From Symsagittifera roscoffensis (taxonomy: Eukaryota; Xenacoelomorpha; Acoela; Convolutidae): a stretch of DNA of 64,000 nucleotides. The notes beneath the pieces are model-generated. The model ran no database searches. It saw only the letters and a list, made by a program, of their open reading frames with translations, and was not told the DNA's origin. The translations under genes and the position numbers were made by a program. Of this stretch, positions 1-12,470 are shown in pieces. Location of the stretch: positions 51,085,581-51,149,580 of the forward strand of contig NC_087066.1 of the NCBI RefSeq assembly GCF_963678635.1, given 5' to 3'. The first letter of the stretch is position 1. The number at the start of each line of letters is the position of its first letter.

Positions 1-860
1 CAAAAGTTTAGTTGTCTACATTTCTAGGGAATTGCTTAAAAAGCAATTGATTCTTCGAGAGAGTTTTTGTAAACACCCATAAAAACAGTTGAAACAAATC
101 GTAAGATAAATTTTGAGTAATTTAATTTAAAAAAATTTTGCTAGGAATTTAGGGTTATCAAAGTTCTTGCTACTTGAAAGTTTTCACAATCGAAGAGTAG
201 ATGTTCAATTGTTTCATATTCCTGGTCGCATTAGCAACGTCGGTTTTGTTTCAAGTTATTACATCCATCACGGTTGCTTGTCTCTCAAGCTACCAAACGC
301 TAGTCGGCAGAGAAGATTCTTTTTATAAGGGAACATATAAGTGTTTGACCATAGATTTAGTGAGAACTGTATTAAATTATTGGTATCACAATAGCACTTC
401 CTCGAAATAGTGTGTAGTGTTTCAGTGATCACGCTTGCAGGGGGAGCATCCTTTGAAATGAAATGTAGAGTTGCTAAAACTGGTGTTTGTGTTGAAAGTC
501 AAGGATGAATTGAGGGTGCTTTCGTTATTGCTTGTTCTAAGTGTAACATTACAGTGTTTTGATAAACTTTTTACGTTGATCTGATTGGTGTCATATTGAG
601 TTCGGTTACTTGTTATATCAATCACTTTGGCTGTCAGTATACTACTCCTGCACAAAACTTAACAAAATTTATTCCTCGTCTTCATTTAGGATGAGAGAGT
701 ACTGAAGTTTTTATGTCTTATTTGTTGTTTGGAAAACTAAATTTCAATAATCCAGAGTGACATCTCTGCTTGATACGAAGTCGGAACTAGAAGTGTTTAT
801 GATTTCAGCCTTACTTCTAAGTGCTACGCTGAGATTGAGTTTGCGTTGATGCTTCGCGTT
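1..860 (-). pseudogene. Decayed LINE 3' end, copy 1 (zinc-binding C-terminus of RT protein)
   Basis: Read on the minus strand, about 140-250 encodes a decayed zinc-binding tail of a LINE reverse transcriptase. It shows the pattern CDQEYETIEHLLFDC, i.e. Cys then E-T-x-x-H-L-L-F-x-C, preceded by a stop where a further residue would lie. This is the usual C-terminal knuckle of L1/Tx1/Jockey-type polymerases. The same segment recurs at 3097-3960 with many substitutions, so this is one arm of a direct duplication. There is no long open frame and several stops, so it is dead. The element runs off the left edge of the window. Confidence 0.6.
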
Positions 861-3096
861 GATGAAATTTGTTTAATAATTTTACTGCTCCATAAACCTC
901 AAAAGGCAGTCGGAGTATTCAGGGTTTCTCCCTGATACGAGCAGTCTTTTTTGTATTCCCAGTACTGATGAATTGAAATGAGCGAACGAAACTTTGCAAA
1001 CCAACGCGCCGTAGTTTCTTGCCAATAAAGTTAATGTTGTTGGCTTTATGTAGCACATTAAATATGTGGCATTGCTTAATTTTATGCAAGCTCAGAATAT
1101 GTTTGCTTGCTTCACGTATTTTTTTGACACTATTCGCAGATGTTTCACGAACCCACCAGTGGATTCGACCCCTGCCGACATAAAGGGTCCCCCGTTTTTA
1201 CTATTTTGAGATATCTTTTTTTGGCTGTCGAACCCCAAAATCTTTTAATGGCGCCTTTTGAGGGAGTTGCGCGCCGCAAAAACACACTTTTTTGGTCAAA
1301 ATTTCCAAAAACTCCCTAAAAAATGCCTTTTTTGAATTTTTTCTTTTTGAAAATCCGCTCCCCATCGAGAAAATTCTAGATCCGCCGCTGCCAGAACTCT
1401 TTCAAACACTTAACTACAAAAAAAATTGGAGATAACGCCAATAATATATCCGCATTTTGGCTAATATATAGAAATTTTCACTCTGCAAAATAACAAACAA
1501 ATTTTGTCTTCTTCAAATTCATATGTCAATAAACGTCATGAATTATGGTTAAATCCCAAGAAAAAAATGGTTGCTTTTTCATCAATATTTTTTTGGGTTT
1601 ACACCTTGAAAACTATATTTTTGTGATTCACAATCATGATACTTTTCATGAGATTATAATGTCTTATAATCTATTATAATATCTTAATTTGGCAAAACTT
1701 GGTAGCACCAAAGTTATTTTACTATTTTAGTTAGATCCTCTGGGTTATTATTTTTCGGTCAATTTTCTATTATTTTCTGAAAACGAGATTCCCTATCACC
1801 CTTTAGTTGTCTGAACACAAATTTAACCACAAAAGAAAAGTTTCATCAAGACCTTTTTTTATTTCTAAAGGTCCCTCGGGCGCAAAAAAGAGCTAATTTT
1901 GAGAGAGGAACGCGCGCCATAAAAACGCAACTTTTTGATCAAAATTTCCAAAAAGTCCCTAAAAACGGCTTTTTTGATTTTTTTTTGAAAATCCGCTCCC
2001 CATCGAGAAAATACTAGATCCGCACTGGAAATTTTCTCTCCCCAAATTAACAGACAAATTTTGCTTTATTAAAACTCATATGTCAATAAATGTCAAGAAA
2101 TATGGTTAAATGTCAAGAAAAAAAGATTATTTTTCATCAATGTATTTTTGAGTTTACACCTTGAAAACTAATTTTTTGTGATCCCGTTAAGATCAATACG
2201 ACCCTGAATTTTCTTTCAATTTTTCAGTTTTTCATTTTGTTGGGTTTGTGGAAGACATAAAACTTACCATTAGTTAGTTTGTTGGAAAACACAAATCGAC
2301 GCCACTCTAAGATTTGACAGAGTCAATCAAAATCCTACGAACCGGTTACGAACTGGATCCTGTTAATTAAAATTGGAGTCGACAAGGAAAGAAACGAAGG
2401 CTTTTTTGCCTATTTGATTGCAAGGAGAAGCATACGAGCAAAACCTCATCCATAAAAATAGCAGCTTTTTTGATAAACATCACAAAAATTGTATCAAAGG
2501 AAGTCTAGGATTGATTCAAATGAAAAACGAGCAAAAACATTGTTTTAAAAGAAAATGGACAGAAATTTTGATAGTAAGTATCAACTCAACAATAATAGTG
2601 TTAAATCCTAGTAGTTGTAGTTTTTGATGATTTATATGTAGTGTGTAAATGTAGGTTACCCGCTTTTCATTATACACACATCCAAATTTATGCGTAAGAA
2701 ATCGACTATAACGGATTATAGTAAAAATTTTTTGAAAATTATAGTGGATTATAATGACCAAAATTGGCTTTTAAAAGATTCACAAACGAATATAATCACT
2801 CGATACATTTCATGGAATAATAATGTCTTATAATCGATTATAATATCATATTTTGCCAAAATTTGGCACCACCAAAAACTATTTTACTATTTTAATTAGA
2901 TTCTCTGGGCTATTAATTTTCTGTCTAATTTCTATTAATTTTCTGAAAACGAGATTCCTTGTCATGCTTTGGTTCGTATGAACACAAATTTTTACCGCAA
3001 AACAAAAGTTTCACCAAATTTTTTTTTATTAGTTGAAAAATTCCCGCTGAAATGTTTAAATATTTAAATTCAGAAGAAGTACTATATGTCAGTTAC
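861..3096. repeat. Mosaic of duplicated non-coding repeat segments
   Basis: No gene is visible here. The block is built from partial internal duplications: about 1490-1630 matches 2048-2185, and about 1625-1850 matches 2775-3030, both imperfectly and in direct orientation. Two copies of the dispersed family described at 36040 sit inside (about 1160-1395 and 1846-2025). A short repeat with the words GGCAGTCGGAGTATTCAGGG lies at about 888-960. The stretch 2185-2770 is present in only one of the duplicated copies and looks like a later insertion or a deletion in the other. Confidence 0.6.
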
Positions 3097-4710
3097 ATCA
3101 AAAGTTTAGTTATTTACATTCCTAGAGAATTGCCTAAAAAGCAATTGATTCGTCAAGAGAGTTTTTAAAAACACCCATAAAAACAGTTGAAGCAAATTTT
3201 AAGATAAGTTTTGAGTATTTTTATTTTTAAATGTTTTGCCAGGAATTTAGGGTTATCAAAGTTCTTGCTACTTGAAAGTTTTCTCAATTTAATAGTAGAT
3301 GATCAGTTGTTTCAAATTTTTGGTCGCAGTAGCAGCACGTCGGTGTAGTTTCAAGTTCCAATGTCCATCACGATTGCTTGTTTCTCAAGCAACCAAAAAA
3401 TAGTCGGTAGAACAGATTCTTTTTATAAGGGAATATATAAGTGTTTGACCATAGATTTAGTTATTACTGTATTAAATTATTGATGTTCCACAATTGCACT
3501 TCCTCAAAACAGTTTGTAGTGTTTGAGTGACTACGCTTGCAGGGAATGCAGCCTGTGAAATGAAATGTAGACGTTGCTAAATTTGGTGTTTGTGTTGAAA
3601 GTCAAGGATGAACTTTCAGTTTTGAGGGTCTTTTCGTTATTGCTTTTTGTAAGTTTAACATTACAGTGTTTTGATGAACTTTTCAAGTTGCTCTGATCGG
3701 TGTCATATTGAGTTTGGATACCTGTTATATCAATCACTTTTGCTGTTAGTGTACGACTCCTGAAGTGCACAAAATTTATTCTTCCTCTTCGTTTAGGATG
3801 ATAGATTACTGAAGTTTTTATGGCGTATATGTTGTTTTGGAAATTAAATTTCAATAATCCAGAGTGACATCTCTGCTTGATACGAAGTCGGAACTAGAAG
3901 TGTTTATGATTTCAGCCTTACTTTTAAATGCTACGCTGAGATTGACTTTGCGTCGATGCTTCGCTTTATTTCTTGAGTTTTTGCTTGGACATCAACCCTA
4001 TTTTGTTCGGTTCTACAGGGGACTTCTACTGTTTTTTTCTTTACGAATGCTCAACACTTCAGACTTGGGGGTATTGATTTTTCATGGGGTTATTTGCTGA
4101 AAAATTCAAGGAAGGCAGTTTCTTATTTTGAGTTTCCAAAAGTCAAGTTTGAGGATCGCGTAGGACCGCTTGCAAAAAGGGTTCTAGAGCGAGAATAAAC
4201 GAAAACATAGAGGGGTACATCGTTCTAATGGCTGTAAGTAGCGTTTTGTTAAAATTTAATTTTTTCTAGGAGTTTCTTCATGTAACCTCTGTCGACAAAA
4301 TCAAAAGCTTCTGCAAAAACGATGTTACCACGACCATTTTTTTCCGTTTTGTTTTCTATAGCTAAGGAGATCGCTTTCAGGGCTACTTCGGTTTGTCTCC
4401 CTGCTTAGTAGGTGTGTTGATCTTCTTTGAAGATCTTGTTCAAGTAAGTTTTTAGTCGAGCTGTCAAAATGAGGTATAAATAAGGCTTATTAGGCAAAAA
4501 TCTGTCATCAAAGAAGCTCTCACATTTTTTGCGACTAGCTTGATTATTGCATAGTAGAACTAGAATAAAGAAATTTGTGATGTATGCACTCCTTGAAGAT
4601 CTTTTAGAGAATTGACGCTATTTCTTTCTTGATAATTTTTTAGATAGTGCCTGTGATTCCCTCAAGTCCAGGGGTTGAGCGTTCATTATGCTTGTTGATG
4701 TCTTGTTTTT
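3097..4710 (-). pseudogene. Decayed L1/Tx1-like LINE reverse transcriptase, copy 2
   Basis: On the minus strand, in order of translation, recognisable RT blocks are: STPGLEGITG (about 4640-4676); ILTARLKTYLNKIFKEDQ (about 4400-4470); the motif A region FAEAFDFVDRGYMKKLL (about 4260-4330); FILALEPFLQAVLRDP (about 4155-4205), typical of L1/Tx1-clade enzymes; and the C-terminal zinc motif CCYCDQKFETTDHLLL (about 3265-3345), whose last Cys codon has become a stop. The blocks lie in different frames with several stops, and the usual RQG/DPLSP and YADD segments are missing or unrecognisable. The downstream end matches copy 1 at 1-860. It is a dead element, part of a local duplication. Confidence 0.7.
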
Positions 4711-6200
4711 TCTTCATTTATTGCTATCAATTTTCCATTCTTCAATTGATGGAGATTTTTTCGTTGCAGTTGATGAAACCTGCTAATACAATCTCTTGTT
4801 TGTCTTTTTTGATTGGTCAGTGATCTTATTACTCCATAAAATAATTCTTAAGTCACCTAGAGAATCAATTACATTGCTTTCCATTTTGTCAATGATGCAG
4901 TTGATGTGATTGATTTTATTTGGGAAAAGAAATGAATATGCGGGTCACCATTTCTTAGTTTATTTTGATATCATTTTTCCTTTGCTGAAAAATTTTGTTG
5001 ATTCCACTGTATTTTGTGATGTAATCATCGTTGGTTAGGTTTTCGGATATTATAAATAAGTAAATTTGCTCACAACCATTGTGAGTTAAGTCACAATCAT
5101 TGTGAATAAAGTTGCTCACAATCATCAGTGTTCATTGTCAATAGGATGTTTATGTAGGTCCATTGCTTAAAGGGTGTCTCTAGTTTCATAATTATGTATT
5201 TCGTAATTTTTTTTCGAATGCAGGTTCATTTTGAAGCACGTCTGATATCAATTGCTCTAAGTAGCTTTTGATTGGGTAGCAAAACGTTGCAACTGAACTT
5301 CCAGTAGCTTTGGCTACGTTCTGCTTCGAAGTTTGTCGTATACAATCGTGGAATGCAGTGATCAGATATGTCACTCCTTTCAGTTGATAAAGGAAAATTG
5401 TCCGATTTTTAGCTAGTCTGTAGTCACTACGCGAGAAACTTTTCGTAATCCGTCAACTCACGTGTGCCATATACAGTTCCGCAGTCTAATAGTGCATGCT
5501 GATGAACTTTTTGAACTTTTTTTCTTTTTTCTTTTTCTTAGATCAATTTTTCGAAGCGGAGTCAAATTCAGAACAGTTGAAACTTCTTTCAAGAAGCAAC
5601 GGAATTGATGACATTGTTTCCACTATAATTTTCAAAAATTCAATTTTACTTCATCGATAAGAAGGCCAAAGCGTCAGTAAACCTCCCAATTTGTCAAGGC
5701 CGCAACTATGCAATTAGTAATGGAAATTATGATGTGTGATGATGTCAGTTACTTGTTTAGATGAAAGGGTATCTTTTTTTCGAGGTTATAAGATTTGCTG
5801 AAGCATTATTTGTTGATGAATAGTAATTTGCTTCTCTTTGGCGAACCGCACTAAGTGAAACAAAATATGTCAAGCGTTTTTGGTTGTATCGTTATTGGTT
5901 GCATTCAGGATTACCGCTATCAGGTGGTGGCCAATTTTTATTCTTGGATCTCCTTCTTTGAGTTTATTCTTTCCCTCTTTTGGGTTTAGTAGGGAAATAT
6001 TGATTGGTGATACGTTACTGTTGTTTTGTTCTGTATAGTTGAATTGATTATTGGTTGTTCTGCGGGTGTTAAAGTTATGCGTGTTTTGTAACGAGTTAGT
6101 TCTGCGGGAAATGGCAACCCTGCCTTTGATCGATTTGTTTCAGCTTGACCACGATATGGAATGCTGCCATGCGGAAGATCTGCTTTCACTTAGTTGAACG
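4711..6200 (-). pseudogene. Probable upstream remains of the same LINE; no intact gene
   Basis: This lies directly upstream, in minus-strand sense, of the RT blocks at 4135-4690. Only short minus-strand frames exist (60 codons at 5192-5374, 67 codons at 5986-6189) and I recognise no endonuclease motif in them. By position it should be the 5' part of the LINE, but that is inference. Around 5070-5125 there are three imperfect copies of a CACAAYCATTGTGA-like palindrome. Nothing else supports a function. Confidence 0.3.
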
Positions 6201-8340
6201 GACTTGATGCATGGATTCGAACAAAAATGGATTAGGATCGATTTTAGTATGAAAAAAGTCTGTTGAATAAAATTAGATCGATTTAGAATGAAAAAAGTAC
6301 GAAGACTAAGTAACAAAAATAAAGATTGATTTGGATCGATTTAAAATCGATTTAAATTGACCGTAATTCCCAGCTACAAAAATTAACCCAAATCGATAAT
6401 CCATAGCGTATTGTAGCATAAAAAAGACCAAATAACAAGACTAAAATATCGATGAAATTCTATGATTTCCTTGCATAATTTGAGTTCAAAAACTAATCTA
6501 TATTGACCCTTTTCCTGATTCGTTTCATGTGTTTCTATGATTTAATTGCGTTTTATTGAGATCAATTTTTTATGACCTGTTTGTTACATAAAATTTTGCC
6601 CATAATCTGATTTACACTGATTTTCTATGATTTCATTGCATATTTCCGAGCTTATCTGTTTTTTTTCCAAAATTTAAAAATTTCAAATTTTTTCCTGTAG
6701 AGTGTTTTTTTGCCATGCTAGCAAAAGTATTGATTTTAGTGAGTCTGAAAATTCTTCCAAATTGATTTAAATCGAATTTTAAGACAATAAATAAATCCAA
6801 AATTTTCAAGAAAGATTGATCTAAATCGATATAAAATGGATTTAAATGAGATTCGGATGCATTTTAGTGAGTCGGAAAATCATTTTAAATTGATTCAAAT
6901 CAATTTTTTAGACTTTTGAATAAAATTCTACAAACTTCAATATCGAACAAAGATTGATATAAATCGTTTTAAAATCCATTTAAGTTTGTAAAATATACAT
7001 TGTTAATCGATTTGGTTCGAATTAAAATCGATTTAAAATCAATTTAAAACGATCTGAAACCATTTTTGTCGGTGCGGGTTTTCAATTGTTGAGTGTTCAT
7101 TTCCGTTTTTGTTCAGTTGAAATAGTTCCCGCACTCAGTAAAAAGAGAAAATAATCGATTATATTTTAATTATAATCGTACTTTTAGCAAAATTATAATT
7201 AATTTTAAGCGCCAATTTTAGATGCTTAAACGATTTGTAATCCATTATAATGATAATATTTTGGTGAAATTTTAATAAATCATAATTAATTGTAATTGAT
7301 TTTATTTTTTCCGAAAACCTCTGATAACTTTTCATAATAGATTATAATCCCTTTTTCTGCCAAAATATTATCTTTAAAAAAATAATTATAATGGGTTAGC
7401 TATTCTGCATGAAAACAAAGTAAAAATTAATTAAATTTAAGTTTAAGCTGTAAGTACGAAACAACAGTTTTTTTAGTTGAGTAACCAACTGAAAAGCACT
7501 TAAAACAAAAAAATAAAACGAATTGAAGCGATTACATTTGTTGAACAATGATGTATTATAATCCATTGTAATGGATTATAATTTATTAAAAGTTGACGAA
7601 AATGTTTTTTTTAAAAAGTCAATTATAATCGATTCAATTCGATTATAATGTATTTTATTGTTTCGAAAATAGTAACATTATAATCCCTTTTAATCGATTA
7701 TAATCAGTTCTTTTTGAAAATTATGGAGACTGACAAAAAAATCCTTATATTCTATCATTTTCTCTTTTTTCTGAGTGCGAGTTTTTTGATTCTTCATCCA
7801 GAAGCAACAATCTTTATGATTAGTTCTACTTGGTTTCCCATCGAGTCTCAGAATTCATAAATTCACAAGAATTCACAAGAATTTCGATTCGCTCAGTAAG
7901 GTTCCTGTTGGGAAAACTTTTTCCGCCTCATTTTCAGACTTGTTAATTTAGCTTTGATAAGGTGGGTTTCGGATTCAGGTGATGCAATAACGGTCAATGA
8001 GTGCAAGTTTCTGCCATCAGCTCTTTCCGTGTTCGTTATTTTGTTTTGGAGTTCTTGCGTAAACTTGTCTAAATTTCCGTTCGCATTCTCAGCGTTAGCC
8101 TAATTTAGGTTTTACAGGGATGAAACGTTTTCTCGGCTAAGACCGGGAACTGTTTTTATGATCTGAATTAGTTTTGTTTGGTTTTGTTTCTCTTCATGTT
8201 GGTTTCCCATAGTGTACGTGAAACAGTTTTTAATGGTGGTGGGCTTACTTTCATGTGAGCTTGTCATACCTGCATTTAGTCATTAATGTAGTCATTTTCA
8301 TATTAATGTAGTCATTTAGTCATCAAGTGTAGTCGTAGTT
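6200..8340. repeat. AT-rich low-complexity DNA with ATCGAT/TTATAA palindromes
   Basis: No gene is visible. From 6210 to 7060 the sequence is dominated by variants of ATCGATTTAAAT. From 7140 to 7730 it is dominated by variants of TTATAATCGATTATAA, which are self-complementary. The units are degenerate and not in a clean tandem register. Similar motifs recur at 1665-1685, 2705-2845, 9150-9410 and 32340-32700. Confidence 0.55.
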
Positions 8341-8760
8341 TGTTGTAATTAAGTAAAGAAGGTTTTTTTCGGCTTAAGAAATACCGGTATGTCGAAGACT
8401 AAAAAAATTCGTCCAAGACTGAAGAAAACGAAGTCGTTTGTCGTCAGAAGAAGAAAAACAAAAGTTAAGTTTTTTCCTCTCATAACTCCGAACTGATGAA
8501 TGATTATTATGAAATAGGAATATGGCCTTTTGTCGTGAAAAATGTTGTTTTTCAATGGAAATTAGGAAATAGTAAGGGCGGGCAATACCGTTTACTTATT
8601 TTTAAGGGTAGCGGGCATCGATCACTGAAACCCCGTCGTGGCCTTCACACCCTGATGTCAAACAAATGCGTCAACCCCTACCCTTTTGGCCAGTTACTAG
8701 CTAGCTTTCTAAGCTGGCTTTATTGTAGTGTCTGTAATATTGATAGCCTTTCTGAACTGT
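8341..8760. other. No supported gene
   Basis: Short overlapping frames exist on both strands (68 codons minus at 8349-8555; 107 codons plus from 8496). The plus frame gets its length from running into the GA microsatellite and has no recognisable domain. I see nothing convincing here. Confidence 0.5.
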
Positions 8761-8764
8761 ATGG

Positions 8765-8771
8765 AAGAGAG

Positions 8772-8817
<46 letters not shown>

Positions 8818-8881
8818 GAGAGAGGAGAGAGAGCGAAAGAGGGAGAGAGAGAGAGAGAAAGAGAGAAAGAGAGAGGAGAGA
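8765..8881. repeat. (GA)n microsatellite
   Basis: A run of about 115 bases made almost only of GAGA with occasional extra G or AAAG interruptions. Overlapping frames made of Arg-Glu or Ser-Leu repeats on both strands are by-products of the repeat. Confidence 0.95.
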
Positions 8882-10743
8882 GTAACTATACTGTAGGTCG
8901 ACTCCAGGTAGGTGAAAACTAAATCATGAAACTTAAGTAATTTGCTGACATTTTGGAGGTTAAAAAACTTAAAGTGTTCATCTTGAAACAACTCTAATGG
9001 AGAAAAAAATGCAAAATGAAAACATTATACATTTGAATTTATATGAAAAATTTAAAAGCAGACTTCTCCTTTTTCACGTGAATCAACGTCTACAAAAAGA
9101 ATTAGAAACTAGCAATTCAGATGCAAGGTCGAAAGTAAAATTTGCAAAATAATTTGATTTAATCGATTCTAATCGATTATAATGAATTTTTGTGCAAAAC
9201 ACGTGAATTAGAATTTGGGATAAAATAACGGCCTTTAATAGATTATAATCGATCAACATTGTATGAAAAAACAGATGGTTAAAAAATTTATTTTATTCGA
9301 TTAAAATTTTTTATAATTTGATTTCAAAAGATAGATTATAATAGATTAGCAATTGATTAAACTAATTAGTATAACTACTACTTAAATCATATTATAATCG
9401 ATTGGTAACGCTTGAAAATGGATAAGAGTGTAGCTACATCTCTATTTTGAAACAATTTTTTTTTAATAAAATTAACGTTTTCAGACTTTAGACGGGTTAT
9501 TTTTAATTGTTTTTGTTTGTTTTGATTTTATACAACTTAGCAAACATTCCCCACCCTAAAAGTAGCTAAGTTTTAAAATTCAAAAAATTGCTGAACTTGT
9601 TTATATAACTAAATTATATATGTATTGCCTTCCATTTTGAACAATATAGTATTGTTTTCATAGTTATGAATAAAAAACAGATAAAAAAGATATATGATTT
9701 AAGGTTAAACTTATAGCTCTAACTTAAGGTTTTAATAATAGTAAGACAAGAAATAACAAATATTACAATTATTTTTGTTTAGTAAAAACGTCCTATCAAA
9801 CTGTTAAACTAAAACTAAAAAATGCTACAAAAATGAAGACTTTTTACGGTAATTCATTCAATTCAACGCTTAATTTTTAAGAGAAATTCTTCCCTTTTAA
9901 TTTTTGACACTATTGAAGTCTCAATTTCTGAGTTTTTTATTTATGCTTAATGAATATACATTCATGTAATTTTTTAGAAGAAACTTAGTTTTTGAGTGTG
10001 TTTTTTCCATAAGAAGCAAGTACCACAAAAATTTATAATTTTGTGCCGAAATATGCATCATTTTGAAGCCTTTATGGTTGTATAGGGTCTGATCTCAAAT
10101 CCACATGAAAATTTCTACTCTTGTAGAATGAAGTTAATTGAATTATCTGCGATTATACAATCGGCCATCAGTAGCAAATATCCCAAAAATGCCTAATTCT
10201 GACCAAGTTTTTCAAATAATCATTACTAATTCTTAAGACTAATTTCAACCTCTCGCCGTTGGAAGTTTGTTCAAATATTTAAAATATAAAAACCACAATT
10301 TTTTGAAATTTTTATGTTTTTTCGCGCATTATTCGTGTTGAAAATGAACGAATGTTTGAAGGAAAAGATAAAAAAAAACTTAAGCAATGTGATAAAGTTA
10401 TGTTTCAAACACCACTTAAACTCCTAATATTACACAAGTATGTTTATCAAATTATAATGACGCGGTTATTTTGTCGAAGCGGCTCTCAAAAAGCGAATTA
10501 CCTTTTGGTGTGAGGTAAAAATGCACGTGAACAATTTATACCGGTTGAAACAAAGATTTGATTATGTTTTTATGATTTTAATAGCTGTGCGTAGCTTACC
10601 ATACTAGCAAATTCTCACGCAAAACCACAAACAACACAACTCAGTCATAAATCAAATCAAAAAAGTAAAAAACACCACAAATACTTTATACGCTGTTTCG
10701 TCGTGCAATTGAATGATTTTTTTAAAATTCGTAGTTCATAAAA
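8882..10743. other. AT-rich upstream region of the TRIM-like gene; no gene seen
   Basis: No open frame of interest. From 9150 to 9410 there are more degenerate TTATAATCGATTATAA palindromes. The last 60 bases before the ATG at 10744 contain an A/T-rich box (TTTATAC at about 10684) and a T-run followed by AG at about 10730-10733. That could be a 5' UTR intron or spliced-leader acceptor, but neither can be decided from sequence alone. Confidence 0.4.
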
Positions 10744-10942
10744 ATGTCAGAAACTGAAAACGGTGAAATTGCAGACAAAAACGGTGCCGAAAACGATGAG
10801 GTCGAAAACGAAGATGCGGAGAAGGGATCGGTTACCGGAAGAGAAGACGACGACAACGAATCGACGAAAGCCGAAGACGCGCAGTCAACTTCGGCGAACA
10901 TCGAGGAGGGAAACGAACGAGAAAAAACGGTCGAGGGACGAG
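10744..10942 (+). CDS. TRIM-like gene, exon 1 (acidic disordered N-terminus)
   Basis: The open frame begins at ATG 10744 and encodes 66 residues plus one base. It is highly acidic and low complexity, rich in Glu, Asp, Asn and Thr, with no RING finger, which many TRIM proteins have at this position. The exon ends at the donor AG|GTTAGT (intron from 10943), leaving a phase-1 junction; reading on meets a TAG three bases later, so splicing is needed. The join to exon 2 is inferred from matching phases and consensus splice sites at all three introns. GC content and codon use are clearly higher than in the surrounding AT-rich DNA, which supports real coding sequence. Confidence 0.75.
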
Positions 10943-11218
10943 GTTAGTCGAAACTTACTTCAAAAAAACTTTGAACTTTTTTGAGAATTTTGTAAATTTA
11001 GCGATAGCCTGCGTCTAGGTAAAAATTTTCAAGTGTAGACGAAAAAAATTGTTCACATATGCAACTCAAATCATGGCGTCTCTTTGACTTTCTGATCTTT
11101 CTGATTTCTAAATGAAACGTTATCAAATTATGGTTTTCTAATAAAATAGTTTTGTTTGTTAAGAATATTATTGTTTTTACTAATTGTTAAAGGTTTGATA
11201 ACCGAGTTTATTTTTTAG

Positions 11219-11491
11219 AAACTCCAAAAGATTCAAAAAGCCGAGACTCTACGCGACCCAACACAGGTGCCAAGTCGCGTGTTTCCAACGCATCTAGAGG
11301 TTCCAAGAGACCAGAAACAAAGAGCACAAAAAAAGACAGAGATGGAGGTGGTTCGAATCCCGCTAGTCGCCAGTCTACTAGAGACAGCAGAATAGCGAGT
11401 GGCACTAAAAAAGAGGTCGAGGCGGATGGAGTTTCTGAGATGACAGTGCCGAAGACACCTCCTCCCGGCGAAACGGAGGGCGGAAATGGTG
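11219..11491 (+). CDS. TRIM-like gene, exon 2 (basic Ser/Arg/Lys-rich linker)
   Basis: The acceptor is TTTTTTAG at 11211-11218 and the donor is G|GTGAGT at 11491/11492, both strong. The exon is 273 bases, exactly 91 codons, and is phase 1 at both ends. It encodes a disordered stretch rich in Ser, Arg, Lys, Thr and Gly with no globular domain. It is open in the required frame throughout. Being symmetric, it can be skipped without disturbing the downstream frame. Confidence 0.75.
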
Positions 11492-12263
11492 GTGAGTTTT
11501 TCCATTGTAATACAAAAAGTCATTCAAAAATCTGAAAACTTTTTTCGAAATCCTGAGAAACTGCCAATGTGTCCAGGTGAAGTTGCCAAAACATATTCTT
11601 GAATTAAGGCTTTCTTTTTGAGATACTCATATCGTATATTCGATCCCATGCCATGGCAATGGTATTGCGTTAGGATGAATCCTCACTTGACTTCTAGCTC
11701 CAGGTCTACCGTAACCTGACCAATTTGGACTGCAATAGTAGTTTCACGTGAAAGTGCTAGTCGCGAAAAAAATGAGCTTCGAACAACAACAAAAAAAAAT
11801 TTGGTCTCGAATGAGGAGAATTGAGAGAAACGGACTATTTTTAGAAAGGCTGAATAGCTTTTCATAGATTCTCAGCGAATCGCAGAAACTACAATTCATC
11901 ATTTATTATGATTACCAATTTGACAAAATTACCAAAATTACTGTTTTTTTGTGGCATAATTAATCCTGATCAAAATTATTTTGAACTGAGTAGAGCTGAT
12001 CGAAATGAAATCGAAGGGCATAGCGGACATTCAGAAGCAGTATTCTTACGATATATTTAACTGAGCTTTAAAAAGATGTCCATATTACTTCTGAGTTTGG
12101 AAAAAAAAATTCTAAGATAAATTAGCTAAAAAACTGTACATACTATTTTATAAAAAATACTACAGTGGCTGGGATAAAAGTGATGCAGAACTCAGATTTT
12201 CAGTCCGAACATGTCTCAATTTTTTCTGAAAAAATTTTATATAAACAAATATTTTGCTTTCAG

Positions 12264-12470
12264 ATGTTCTAGACGACAACAAACTCGATGATTCATCCGA
12301 AGACCAAAATGGCAACCTTAAACAAGCGGAGGGGGAAATTCCGAATGGGTTCGTGCGACAGAAGACTTCTCTCGTGGATACTATTTCTCGGCTGCTGCCT
12401 GCGAACGAGGAAGAGTCCAAAAAGAGTCGGATCAAAGAGGCACTGGGAAAACTGACCGACGAAATGACAG
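12264..12470 (+). CDS. TRIM-like gene, exon 3 (charged linker)
   Basis: The acceptor is TTTTGCTTTCAG ending at 12263 and the donor is ACAG|GTACGA at 12470/12471. The exon is 207 bases (69 codons) and phase 1 at both ends, so it too can be skipped in frame. It encodes an acidic then mixed-charge segment with a short predicted helix (RIKEALGKLTDEMT) near its end and no recognised domain. The next exon is 21.8 kb away, beyond the giant retrotransposon. Confidence 0.75.

Noticed and set aside
201-655. Small ORFs on both strands at the left edge
   Set aside because: They cover the decayed LINE on the opposite strand or in other frames; the zinc-motif reading explains the sequence better.
8701-8991. 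Arg/Glu and Ser/Leu repeat proteins on both strands
   Set aside because: By-products of the GA microsatellite.
11350-11361. Perfect tRNA B-box word GGTTCGAATCC
   Set aside because: It lies within exon 2 of the TRIM-like gene, and no A-box or cloverleaf can be formed around it.
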